From contig NC_088311.1 of assembly GCF_910592395.1 (NCBI RefSeq), positions 22,786,646-22,850,645 on the forward strand: a stretch of 64,000 bases of DNA, given 5' to 3'. Positions 22,003 through 32,083 of this stretch are shown piece after piece. This DNA comes from Lineus longissimus (Eukaryota; Nemertea; Pilidiophora; Heteronemertea; Lineidae). The notes beneath the pieces were generated by a model, which saw only the letters and a program-made list of their open reading frames with translations, did not search any database and was not told where the DNA came from. The position numbers were made by a program, and so were the translations under genes. Each line of letters starts with the position of its first letter. The first letter of the stretch is position 1.

Positions 22003-24209
22003 CCAGCACCGTTAATTAGTCGTCACACTCGCGGGAAACTTGTATGTCTTTAATACGTAATCATGATAATTGCTGACGAAGTACAGAATGCATACGATAC
22101 AGAGCGATCAACCAGTTCCGTTAACTGGGAGAGGGTGTCATGGTTCAAAACACATGTTTGGTGATTTCTGGGGGGGGGGGGGGCATTTGCATGTTTTTTT
22201 TTCAAAATCTACAGTGTACATTTTACGTGTCTTTGCCAATCCAAGAAGTGTCTTACGGTGGCGACGGCTCAACTTTTAATTGGTCAATAATTGCTAGACA
22301 GTGGTGGTCAGCGCCGTCTTTTGATGACACATGTACTTTCGAATTTGATTCAATCCTGCACGCGGTTATTGGAGGATACATGTGCATACATGTAGTGATA
22401 TGAAAATAAACGCTGCGAAGAGGGTATATTTCACTTTGCTGCACAATAGCAGGGCCTTTTGTTTATAACCGTGATGTGGACTTATCATGCAGGCCTTCGA
22501 TTTGCATTTTTTCAAAGTGAAAGATTTCTGGCGACCGGTTTACGGGCCTCGAACCTTCAACCTTCCGTTCACGAGGCGGACAACACTAGGCCATCGAGAT
22601 CGAGGATGTATATTGTATCTTCACGTTATATAAGCACCAACGGTGAAACTTTTACCTGAAGTTATGTAATTGCGTGGGCGGTGGACATTGCGGCAGACGG
22701 TCATAATGTGTAGCCTTGGGACAATAACGTCATTTTTATGATATTATATCATGATATATTATAGCGGCTTTAGTAATAAAGGAAATAGAAAACTAACGAA
22801 AATGGTATAACGTATGATTATTTCATCTATTCCCTGATTGCGAATGATTGTCTGTAAACACAAAATTCCAAAACATTCGGTATCTGATAGTTGTATAAAT
22901 AGCGAGGGTACCGGGGGAATTTCCTCCATTGACGTCACTGAGTTACAGTAAATGGGACACTCGCATTCGGAACTCCAGTGCAAATACGGGGAAACTCCCA
23001 TGGTACATGCCGGTTGAAGCTTATACCCAAATCAATCAGTCATATTATGTAACTTATTCGTTTTTGGCACCTGCAGGCCATTTCTCCCTGAAAGGGTTTA
23101 TACACACATGCTCACCCTCTCCGGGGTCTTCACATACGTTATTTTGCCCCCTTACCTCGCTGGCAAACGAATTCAGGCTTAGCCCAATACACGCAGTCTA
23201 CATTGTATAGTCTTAAAATAAAGCCCGCTCGCACCTAGGCCTAAATTCCCATAGTACAGTCTTATCAAAGAACCATCAGGGCAAATCTTGATATCACCGA
23301 CCGCCACGAAACACCTTTCGGGGTGATCGCTGAGACCTAACCGGCAAGTCAAATCGACGGCGTGTTAGCCAAGACTCACTATATCCCTCAAATCCCCGTG
23401 AAAGAAACTAAAGAAACATCTCACGAATGAGACCTCCTTTTTTACATCTAATTAGTGCAAAATAAGATGATTAGGCATAACGCTTAATGATCACTAAGAG
23501 CGGATGCAAAAGACTAATTGCTGGTTTCCTTAGCAGTGTCAAAGGTTTCTGCCTGTCGCAAATATAGCATACTGGCCTCTGCTTGGCAATTTGCAGAGTC
23601 GAGCCGGGAAAGTCGGCTTCCTTTTCTGCAACCCCAAAAGTTCCAGTGATATTTAACGATCCTATGTTGGGCCAGACCAATTTGATAGCGACTCACAACT
23701 AGATCAAGACAGATGTTTTTGTATATTTCTTTTTTGAGTCAGCAATGACTTTTGGTGCTGCTCGGTGGGTGTTATTAACCTTTTGCACATAGGTTCGTCG
23801 GCGATCAGGCTATCTAAGGTATGAAATTGGTGTGGCCTCATGCCTCTCATATGCTTATATAACATTATAGCCCACTCTGCAAAAGGTTAGGGCCCCCGCA
23901 TATTTATTTGCGGTAACGCCGACTCAGCACTCAAGTGCTTCATCCCCTCCGTGGAGCTGCCGAATGGAAATGACGGGAGACGGATGATTGAGCCGACGCT
24001 AAAGGTAAGACCGAAAAGTACAACATAAAAATATTAAGCAAGGGCGTAGCCAGCGGGGGTGGGGCAGAGGGACGGGAAAATCTAAGTCTATATTCACGGA
24101 CTTATCATAAAGAGAGAAATGGGAGGGTGTGAGGGTCAGAGAAAAGATGCTTGCAATCAGAAGAAACTTTGCGTTTTTCAACTCCAATATACATTTAATC
24201 TTCGTGTGT
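22003..24209. other. Intergenic between the IL-17-like and TRPV-like genes
   Basis: No supportable gene is seen on either strand; the open frames are short and lack splice-consistent continuations. The region contains a G run (about 13) near 22171, a tRNA-like segment at 22540-22600 and a GGGCGTAGCCAGCGGGGG block near 24045, which resembles the end of a dispersed element. Otherwise it is unremarkable. Confidence 0.4.
22540..22600 (-). repeat. tRNA-derived SINE-like segment
   Basis: On the minus strand it reads GATGGCCTAGTGTTG (A-box-like), CGCCTCGTGAACGG (anticodon-arm-like) and GGTTCGAGGCC at 22555-22545, a good match to the RNA polymerase III B box. It lacks a properly folding acceptor stem as far as I can see, so I call it tRNA-derived rather than a tRNA gene. 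Confidence 0.5.
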
Positions 24210-24701
24210 ACAGATTCAAGAAACATTCTGCTAGTGTCAGTCAGTACAGCTTCAATGAGCATTCTGCCCATTGTCAGCACAGATTCACGGAACAATCTGC
24301 CATTGTCAGTGCAGATTAACCGAACATTCTGCCACTGTCAGTACAGCTTCAATGAGCATTCTGCCCATTGTCAGTACAGATTCACGAAACAATCTGCCAT
24401 TGTCAGTTCAGATTCACTGAACATTCTGCCATTGTCAGTACAGAGTCACCGAACATTCTGCCAATGTCAGTACAGATTCACCGAACATTCTGCCATTGTC
24501 AGTACAGATTCACAGAACGTTCTTCCAGTGTCAGTACAGATTCACCGAATATCCTGCCATTGTCAGTACAGATTCACAGAACATTATTCCAGTGTCAGTA
24601 CAGAGTCACCGAACATTCTGCCATTGTTAGTACAGATTCACCGAACATTCTGCCATTGTCAGTACAGAGTCACCGAACATTCTGTCATTGTTAGTACAAA
24701 T
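24210..24701 (+). repeat. 32-bp tandem repeat array abutting the TRPV-like stop codon
   Basis: About 15 units of 32 bp occur, with a consensus of GAACATTCTGCCATTGTCAG followed by TACAGATTCACC. Identity between neighbours is high; variants include TTCTTCCAG and AGAGTCACC. Because 32 is not a multiple of 3, three units (96 nt) make a 32-residue peptide cycle. Long open frames cross the array in two plus-strand frames. The array ends within a few bases of the channel gene's stop codon (24704-24702) and would form its 3' UTR. I do not annotate the array frames as genes. Confidence 0.85.
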
Positions 24702-27047
24702 TCAAGGGACACTTGACCATTGTTTTGGCTCATTTTCATTTTCCACTACGACGTTATCAGTCTCAATCTTGGTTGCCTCATTGACGTAGAATACACCATG
24801 TTTAGACGTCTTAGATTGGCGACACGGATTAAAGAACAGCCAACCAATGCGGTACTCAATCGTCAATGCCGCGTCCAGGCACTGCAACCGACGGATTATC
24901 TCAACGTCCTTACAAAATGAAAGCTTTATTGCGAAGATGATTACGAGGATAATGAAGGCAAGCGTGAAAATGAAGGCAATGATTGCAAACAGGATGTATA
25001 GAAGAATTACTGTTCCTTCCTCATGCTCCCAAGCTTTGTTTATGGTCGCAGTGCTTGAAAGTGTCGCGAAAAATCCGGTCAGGTATTGGAGGCCTCTGAC
25101 GTCACATGGATAGCCTTCGAGGTAATACACTGCAGTGGAGAAGGATGCATAGACGAAGAGAAATAGTACCCCACATGTGCAGATTGTCGGTAGAAGGCGC
25201 TGCAGTGCGAGGACGAAGTATGACATGAATGGCAGAAACTGGGCGAAGTAGAGGAAAGACCACGTGACTAAAAAGCAGACGAGAGTGTGGATGACGCCCA
25301 TGTATATTCTCAGTTCCTTGACTTGCCGTCCTTCATCATGTTGATATGAATGGAGATAAACTATGACTAGATAACTAAACATACACACCAACATGATGGT
25401 GTGAAGCGTCCTGTACAACACCCATTGGACGACGTATGGGGTCCCTTCCCCGGGTCTCTTGTACGTTTGCTGTCTTGCTCTCTTACATATCAAATTGATG
25501 GCCAAGTCTATAACATCACACGTAATGATAGAACCTGTAGTCAAAATGCAAATGGTGACCATAGTTTGAAAGATCGACCGCTTCAGGGGAAGCTCAGAGG
25601 CCAGCTTCGAAGGCGTGTCTTTACCGTCTGCGGCATCGCACTTTCCCGCCAAGCCAGCCTCCATGACGTATTCCAATCTCTCATGCCCACTCAAAACAAA
25701 GAACAACACAACAAGCACAAGCCGGAAAAAGAACCACAGAAGCAGACACGGCCTTGTTTCGACAACCTTCTTCGATATCCACTTCTGCATTACTTCGGAA
25801 TTCATGAGCTTTTTGCAATCGTCGCGCTTCAAGTCGCCACGTTGCAAATACAAGAAGAACTTCAACGGACTCTGCAGGCGCCTGTTCTGCTTTCCTGCAA
25901 ATTCGTACTCCGACATGTCGTAGAATGCGGTGTGAAACAATCCAAAGTTACCTAGGTATGTTTTGTAAACACCTTCAGTGTTAATAATGCGCTCAAATAA
26001 AGTAAATGTGCCGAATTTTGCCGCGAGTTCGAGAGGTCGCAGCCCGGCTTCGTTTTCCGTGAACAGTAACTGTTGCCACGCGACGGGCTCCTTGGTTAAT
26101 TTCAGTATCAGGCCATAGATTTCGACATAGTTTCCTTCCTGGCTTGGTATAAAGGAAGAGAGTTGACAGAGGGCGTGAATGATGTTGTGGCCACCCACGT
26201 CCATGCTGAAGATGCTTGCGCCCTTCTCATGGAGCAGTTCAAGGGCCTCAACCGCTTGGAATGCCGCGGCAAGGATGGTAGGTAGAAAGAACAAGTTGCC
26301 TAACTCCACGTCTGATGATTTCCAAGACTGAACATTGTAGGCGAACGGAGCGTTGAGAATCCTATGCCGATCATCTTCGCTCAGCTCCTCAAGAATGATG
26401 GATATTGTCTCAATGTCATTACTTCTGATGGCGTCAAACCAGACCCTGAACTCCGATATTGGCATAGAGACGCCATATCTACATTTTTGTATCGCCGCTT
26501 TGATGGCCACGACGCACTCCGGTTCCTGAATTTGCTCTATTGTGAGGCCTTTCGAAGGCATAAAATTTGGCATGAACTGAAACGCCGAGTCAACACTTTC
26601 GCGCGGTCTCGGCGAGATACCGTACTTCTGAAAGTTAAAGGCGTCGTTTTTTTCCTGCAACGGAAGAGTCGGGTTCGTTGCGACATCCTGATCGAATTCA
26701 TTCATTGGTTGATTTGGTGACTGCAGCTGCTGAATGGTCTCCGGGATTGAAACTACCAGATGGTTAGACTGCCTGTCGGCAAGTCTTTGCTGTTCCCGCG
26801 GGTTGCACGAAGAATGCCTCCTTTGCGGCTGCTGCCGCGGATTCGTGAGGTCAAAACTCGAAGACCCGCGCCTGCTTCCGGCGGGAATGAGCCCCGAAAG
26901 ATTCAAACTGCTGCGGCTCAGTGACGACCGGCTCATGTCCATATTGGGTGGGCTAAGGAAGGGTGAAGATAGCAAATGTCCTAGGCTGCAGGACCCCGCC
27001 ATGATTTGATCTTGGCGGTGGTTTTGACCAGTCTTTGCCCAAGACAT
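24702..27047 (-). CDS. TRPV-like cation channel, intronless
   Basis: A single uninterrupted frame of 781 residues, a probable plasma-membrane non-selective cation channel of the TRP superfamily. About 175 N-terminal residues are Ser/Gln/Pro-rich and probably disordered. Ankyrin-like repeats follow, including ENEAGLRPLELAAKFGTFTL, which resembles the late TRPV ankyrin repeats. Six hydrophobic segments come next (LLLWFFFRLVLVVLFFVL, through S5 ending VLFLFVYASFSTAVYYLE). A re-entrant pore region contains GYPCDVRGLQYLTGFFATLS, and S6 runs from VILLYILFAIIAF to IIFAIKLSF. The cytoplasmic tail is short. The filter is not a textbook GMGD. The ATG at 27047 is used; the next in-frame ATG, 45 nt on at 27002, is also possible. 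The lack of introns amid multi-exon neighbours suggests retroposition or a channel family that lost introns. TRPA/TRPV subfamily placement is not certain. Confidence 0.8.
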   Translation of the reverse strand: MSWAKTGQNHRQDQIMAGSCSLGHLLSSPFLSPPNMDMSRSSLSRSSLNLSGLIPAGSRRGSSSFDLTNPRQQPQRRHSSCNPREQQRLADRQSNHLVVSIPETIQQLQSPNQPMNEFDQDVATNPTLPLQEKNDAFNFQKYGISPRPRESVDSAFQFMPNFMPSKGLTIEQIQEPECVVAIKAAIQKCRYGVSMPISEFRVWFDAIRSNDIETISIILEELSEDDRHRILNAPFAYNVQSWKSSDVELGNLFFLPTILAAAFQAVEALELLHEKGASIFSMDVGGHNIIHALCQLSSFIPSQEGNYVEIYGLILKLTKEPVAWQQLLFTENEAGLRPLELAAKFGTFTLFERIINTEGVYKTYLGNFGLFHTAFYDMSEYEFAGKQNRRLQSPLKFFLYLQRGDLKRDDCKKLMNSEVMQKWISKKVVETRPCLLLWFFFRLVLVVLFFVLSGHERLEYVMEAGLAGKCDAADGKDTPSKLASELPLKRSIFQTMVTICILTTGSIITCDVIDLAINLICKRARQQTYKRPGEGTPYVVQWVLYRTLHTIMLVCMFSYLVIVYLHSYQHDEGRQVKELRIYMGVIHTLVCFLVTWSFLYFAQFLPFMSYFVLALQRLLPTICTCGVLFLFVYASFSTAVYYLEGYPCDVRGLQYLTGFFATLSSTATINKAWEHEEGTVILLYILFAIIAFIFTLAFIILVIIFAIKLSFCKDVEIIRRLQCLDAALTIEYRIGWLFFNPCRQSKTSKHGVFYVNEATKIETDNVVVENENEPKQWSSVP

Positions 27048-27269
27048 TGTTCAAGTTATTCGGGCAGTTTTAGAACTCCAGAGAAAAGGGGAAAGGGAAA
27101 TGTTCATTGCAGTTACCTGACCAGAGTGAACCTTCCACAAGTATCCAAAGATCAAAGAATGCACGAAGTCATTGCACGACGTCTTCTCACCGCTTGCATG
27201 TCCGGACTTTGTTACCAAATGTTTCAGTAAAGACTAAAATTGTGAATAAGGTATCTCTGACATACAGTA

Positions 27270-27525
27270 TACGCAAAGGCAATGCTTCCCTTGTGTCCTG
27301 CGAATCGTTGGGAGGAAGAAATGTAAGGGAAAGTCAATGACATACGCCCATTCCTGAGTCCTCAACGCCTTGGTTCGTTGCGAACTAAAAAGGCAAAAGA
27401 AAGCCAATGAAATGCATGTACCTCCATTCCTGAGTCCTCATTGCCTTGTAATTCGTTGCCAAGTAGAAATGAATCAATGGAATACTTCCATTGCCATTTA
27501 TTGCCGAATGAGAGACGTACTGGAG
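27270..27525 (+). repeat. Three degenerate ~75-bp tandem units upstream of the TRPV-like gene
   Basis: Each unit carries TTCCTGAGTCCTCA or a variant, then a CCTTG block, TTCGTTGCGAA, a GAAA-rich run and CAATGAAAT or similar. The three copies are diverged. The array starts about 220 bp beyond the channel start codon, so it lies in the probable promoter or 5' region of that gene. Confidence 0.5.
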
Positions 27526-29540
27526 CGCCTAGGTAACGCTTCTATTTCATTTTAAGACTCCTATACCACTTTTATTTACACTGGATCACAAGAACATACA
27601 TCCTCCAATTAAACTTAAAGTTAGCCTGGAGAATCTTAAGGTTACGAAGATGATGAGCATGCCTCCTCCATAATCACAGAACTAGCGTAAGAAAAGGTTT
27701 ACAATCTCAGCTGCGATGCCATCCCCGCCGGGTAAAACGAGTATTTCTTACCGAGCTAATTTACTCCAAAAATCCTTGTTCCATCAGGTAATACAAGTTA
27801 AAGAATGCTTGCAGTTGTGCAGTTGCTCCATAATTGCAACACCCAAGAATAGCGGTGCAGACTTATATACTGTGGTTTTCAGTCTGGACGTAGGGCCTAC
27901 AAATAGGTAACACCTCGGAGTTCTGATTTACCCATTCGATAAATCCATTCGATTTCCTTGCAGAATCAGCTTTAGTAACAGATTGGCAAGCAGAAATGAC
28001 GAAAATACATATATGATATCGTTCGAGTCGAAAAGCTATCAAAAAATTTAGGTAGTGGTGATGAACAAAACCGACCACCCCCAACAGTGACAAGTGGTCC
28101 TCCCAGAGACGAAACTGACACGGCGGAGCGAATTTACCAGTTCGGGGAATTGCTTCATGTGGTACAATTGCATCAGCACGAAAGAAACACGTTGCCCAAC
28201 ATGGCAGATGGTAGACGAGTAGCTAGTTGCTGCCCATGTTTATCTGTCTTCAGGTAAAAGAAAGCTTGAGTGTCCCATTTTCTCGCTCTTACAAACTGCT
28301 GGTGCAGGCTCCTGGATTTCGCAGCAACCGTTGGAAAACTACATTGCAGCGTTATAATAAAAATGCCGGTTCCGTGGCTAAATATACCGTGGAAAATATT
28401 TCGTTTTCTTTCGGTTCCATAAACAAGGCACAACATAGAGAGCAGCAGGATTGTGATGTAGTTTCTGGATGGCGTTGATTTGGTGAAGCATTCTTATGTT
28501 CACCTGGGAAACCTAGGCAAAAAATGATGTATCGCATACTTTGATTGGAGTAGAAAATGAAAGGTGGTTTCCAGTTACTCGCGGGGATGCTTGCAACATT
28601 ACTCAATTCGCCAACCGATCGATCGTGATTGAAAACAGTGTGAACACACAAGCTTCAGATTGCCATGATATTGAATTCGCTGAGATTTTTTTGAACTTAA
28701 GCAAAGAAAACATGTGTTCAAATCCCTCCGTTCAGGTGATTGATTGAAACTGGTTGATTCTACAAATTGGTTAATTTTGCGTTTGGCGCAGAAATCGATC
28801 TGTATATTGATCTTGTACTCGTTGAGACCCGAATTAAAGTACATGTACATTGATACAGCATTGCCAGAGACTGCTCTTAAGCAAATTGGTACCATGGTAC
28901 AGGCCTACATCTTACACTTTCTGACACTAAAATGAATTCCGAACCATTGATCAGAAGGTAGACATCTCTACTCTTAAGACTCTATTGGGAGTTAGAGTAA
29001 CTTGCTTCCGGAAAAATGGTACTCAAGGAACTAATCATAATGCCTGCTGTTTGGCAAACAACAGCTCCTACTCCTGTACATCAGAAAAGCCAGCAAGGTA
29101 ACCCATCATCAGTGACATGCAACAGCAAGTGTTCCTTCTAGAAAGCAACAACATCTCAACTGTTAAGAGCCACTTATTTATCTCGTACATGAAAGTTACC
29201 AGTCGGGCAGGGATGATGCAGTATAGGAGTTGTCGTTACTTCTAGCTATCGTCGCTTCTTTCTGTTATCTATATGCTATTCTGTGCAAGGAAGTTTTCCT
29301 TGAGCAAAAAAGGAAACTCTTTCATTGGTCTGTGCATGATGGTGGTACAGCAGAATAGAGCGACGATAGCCAGATTTTCTGTCAGTCTCTGGAGTGGGCC
29401 TGCCTCGGCGCCACCGAAAAAGGGCTAAAATGTCACATGACGTTCAGAATACCGACAGTTGGGAAAGGGAAACGGAAATGGACCAAAAATAACAAAGATA
29501 TTCGACGCAGTAGTCATATTATTCTTTTAGATGTCTTACA
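27526..29540. other. Intergenic, no gene recognised
   Basis: There are several short open frames on both strands (28173-28480 being the longest overlapping pair) but no family resemblance, signal peptide or splice-consistent gene model. An inverted repeat is listed separately at 29241-29371. Confidence 0.35.
29241..29371. repeat. Small inverted repeat (GCTATCGTCGCT arms)
   Basis: Arms GCTATCGTCGCT and AGCGACGATAGC are perfect 12-bp inverted copies about 105 bp apart. Inner sequences are also partly complementary (CTATTCTGT against ACAGCAGAATAG). It may be a tiny MITE or foldback remnant; target duplications were not found. Confidence 0.4.
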
Positions 29541-29559
29541 ATAAATGGGTTTACAGTGA

Positions 29560-29678
29560 CAATCGCTCATTTTTGTTGTTGATGTTGTTCTTGTTCTTGA
29601 GATGGACGCTCCTTGCCGAAACGCTCAAAAACAGAAAAGCCCTGACGAGAGGGTTGATGTCGTGGGCGGTGTGCAATT
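29560..29678 (-). other. Possible terminal exon of the small secreted protein transcript
   Basis: The acceptor TTTTTATTCAG precedes position 29678. The exon would follow the donor at 30274 and therefore be untranslated for the 72-aa protein. One frame reads AHRPRHQPSRQGFSVFERFG and then a Gln/Glu-rich end and stop, so an alternative coding use cannot be ruled out. There is no transcript evidence. Confidence 0.25.
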
Positions 29679-30029
29679 CTGAATAAAAACGAAATGCATG
29701 TATGAACGTTTAACAAATAGTAACAGACGATATAGCGTGATTGCCCAACGTTACACTGGGTTGAAAATCAACTGCTTTTGGGGCGTTCTTACAGCTGTCG
29801 TTGCGGTGAAATCCGGTGCAGTGCTTGATTTTCCGTCGAAGACTTAACAACAAGCCTATTTCATAAAGTTTTTACCATTGATGTCGTTGTACTTCGAGAA
29901 AATGCAATTTACATGCATCAGATTGGTTCACATGAACACGATTAATGGTACAGTCCGGGTTCCTTCAGTTTCCCAAACGAGTCAAAGATCAGACTTCAGG
30001 TAGTGCTCCACGTCAACAAACATGAAAAT

Positions 30030-30246
30030 AGCCAGGTTCGCACCCCTTACGAAGAGCAACGAATGACGAAGTAGTACATGTATGTTAATATACTTTATCG
30101 ACGACATTTTGGAAAATTTCCCCTATGCGATTAAACTATAAGCATAGACGAGAATTTACGAGTATCGTGTAGGCCTAAATAAGCACAGATTTTCCTTGAT
30201 GACACGACATACCTTTGTAGGTCGTCGTTGGTTTGGGTTGCGAAAG
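30030..30246 (-). mobile_element. Short inverted-repeat element, copy B
   Basis: Related to the element at 19135-19320. Shared text includes CTTACGAAGAGCAAC, TTTATCGACGACATTTTG and an inverted right end (GGTTTGGGTTGCGAAAGC). This copy is longer by an insertion containing ACATGTATG. It falls inside the probable 3' UTR intron of the small secreted protein gene. Confidence 0.5.
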
Positions 30247-30295
30247 CTGAGTATGCTTTAGGGGAATAACTTACATATTTGGTGACTTCGCCACT

Positions 30296-30899
30296 CTACT
30301 CTTCTCTACATTTCCATTTCCCGTCGACTTCTACCAAATCCGGGTAGCCTACTTTCATTCCGTTTCGACACTTGATGATATTGCACCCCTTTCGGCTGAT
30401 GATAGAACCATTTTCATACTCCCTACCCCTGTGAGTGCAACTCGTGATGGCCTCTGGGTCCGCCAATGCAAGGGTGAAAAGAACCAAACAGCATATAAGG
30501 ATGGCTCTGAAACAGAAATGAATACATGTATTTACAATCAGCTAAAGGATGGTGTGAGTGACTGGTTAGTAGCCTACTGGCCAAAAAGAGGGACACAGAT
30601 AGGTGTTTGTGGCTGATCTAAAACAGTCCTGAAGTCATGATTTGGAAATCAAACCAGGTCAGGATCGAGGTTTGCTCGCTGGTCAACCAGACAGTGTCGC
30701 ATTCCTTTAATCACTAATGGAGGAAGCTGTGGAGCCTTGGGTTCTCGGTGGCCGGCCGGGGTGTCATCGCTCTCCAATGGTCGCATTATATCATGACAAG
30801 ACAGTGTTTAAAGTGACCGAACCAGGATGAGGAAGAAGAAGAAGGATAGATGAACACGATGAATTTACAATCATAATGATCAAATACTTACGACTTCAT
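30296..30899 (-). CDS. Small secreted cysteine-rich protein (72 aa)
   Basis: Two coding exons, 30899-30892 (ATG AAG TC) and 30506-30296, join through GTAAGT...TTTCAG to encode 72 residues. Residues 1-18, MKSAILICCLVLFTLALA, are a clear signal peptide with a plausible cleavage before DPEA. The mature peptide of about 54 residues has four cysteines (26, 44, 49 and 69): SCTHRGREYENGS, KGCNIIKCRNG and KWKC. The spacing recalls half of a von Willebrand factor C-type domain or a single-domain VWC protein, but I cannot assign a family. A strong donor (GTAAGT at 30274) lies 20 nt after the stop, with a possible acceptor at 29679. This suggests a 3' UTR intron. Confidence 0.6.
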
Positions 30900-32083
30900 G
30901 ATGCTATTAGTAATACGGTCTCTTGCTGATCTCAAAAATGGTTTATCACGAAACGTGTCACCAAAATACGACAGGGTGATGCAGTCTGATCGCGTTTCGG
31001 TTTATATACGGACAGCTTTGTGCTATTGAGGCAAACTTTGGGTAATTTCGCCACTAAATTTGCCACCAAGACCTTCTGACCAGCATCCTTATACAATCTT
31101 ACCAATAGCTTACACAACAACTGTTGTGATAGAATACTGGTTACAGGGTTTACCCTCATGATCATGCGTAGTAATGACTTCACCGTTCGAACTTTCTCAG
31201 GCTCGCTGGGAACCAGTCTGCTGTATGAATGATGATAACCATGTTGCGGGTGTCGCTAATTGATTCTCAAAAGACAATTTTCCGAAATCAGTTCATCGAG
31301 CTTTCCGGTCAGAGAACGAAACATACCATCAAAATACCAACATTCTCTGAGAAAAAGATCTCAGACTCGTACATGTTAACGTGTCCCAAGATGGGTTCCA
31401 CGTTCTTGGCAATAAGATTGCTCCTTTGAACCACCTGAGATTCTCGTACTCGGTATCCCAGGCCCATGGGTAGCATTTGAGCCGAGGGAAGAACCCCGGC
31501 GAGGACACATGCGAGAACTACGTACGGAGTTGCTCCTGTGGAAAACGAAGACAAACTCAGTCGGAAATAACTCCTTTTGATGGCCGCGAAAAAAGTTCAT
31601 TACCCGAGTGTTTTCCCCCGTAAATTTAAATAGATCTTACGTTGGTGAGGTACATGTACATGTAGACCTAGAAGAAAATCTTGATTCTCTTACATGGTCA
31701 CAGCGGGTTCAAGTTAGTGACTCAGTTCTTCCATGTTGACAAACAGAATTTCACGCCAAGGCTTTCATTTCTTTGATCGCCGCGTGAACCTCAAGGCCTG
31801 CTGCATGATTAGTTTCCAAGCCTAAGAGGCATTTACGTAGGCCTTATACATGTATTTAAAACATCTCTACATACAGAGGTACCGGATTGCCTATTCATGT
31901 TTGTTGACTGTCAGTTTGGAAGGGAACTTGCCCCTCTCGTCATTGGGGGTCAGACAAGTCTTTGTGCGGCATATACGAGTTTACGAAACTGAGATATCTG
32001 ATCTGTGTGACTGTGTCCACAGCTCTGTAGCATATGGAATATAATTTGAGATTTCGTCTGTTTCTCTTGATAGCTGAACAATC
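30900..32083. other. Intergenic between the minus-strand secreted protein gene and a plus-strand small gene
   Basis: Divergent genes flank it. A minus-strand frame near 31535-31376 encodes a hydrophobic, signal-like stretch (YVVLACVLAGVLPSAQ) after an acceptor-like TTTTCCACAG, but no start exon with a matching phase was found. No TATA box is convincing. Confidence 0.3.

Noticed and set aside
22540-22600. Functional tRNA gene
   Set aside because: It has a good B box but no evident acceptor stem pairing and a one-base-short D-arm region, so tRNA-derived SINE is more likely.
24129-24716. Long plus-strand frames (195 and 108 codons) reading HSAHCQYRFTEQSA-like repeats
   Set aside because: They are the 32-bp tandem array read in different registers. 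There is no start context, splice signal or domain, and the minus strand holds a real channel gene ending there.
28173-28651. Overlapping open frames on both strands around 28.2-28.6 kb
   Set aside because: There is mutual overlap, no family similarity and no consistent splice model.
31376-31535. Minus-strand hydrophobic frame YVVLACVLAGVLPSAQ as a signal-peptide exon
   Set aside because: The acceptor demands a phase-1 first exon with an ATG. The only nearby donor-bearing ATG exon (near 31640) is phase 0 and would hit a stop.
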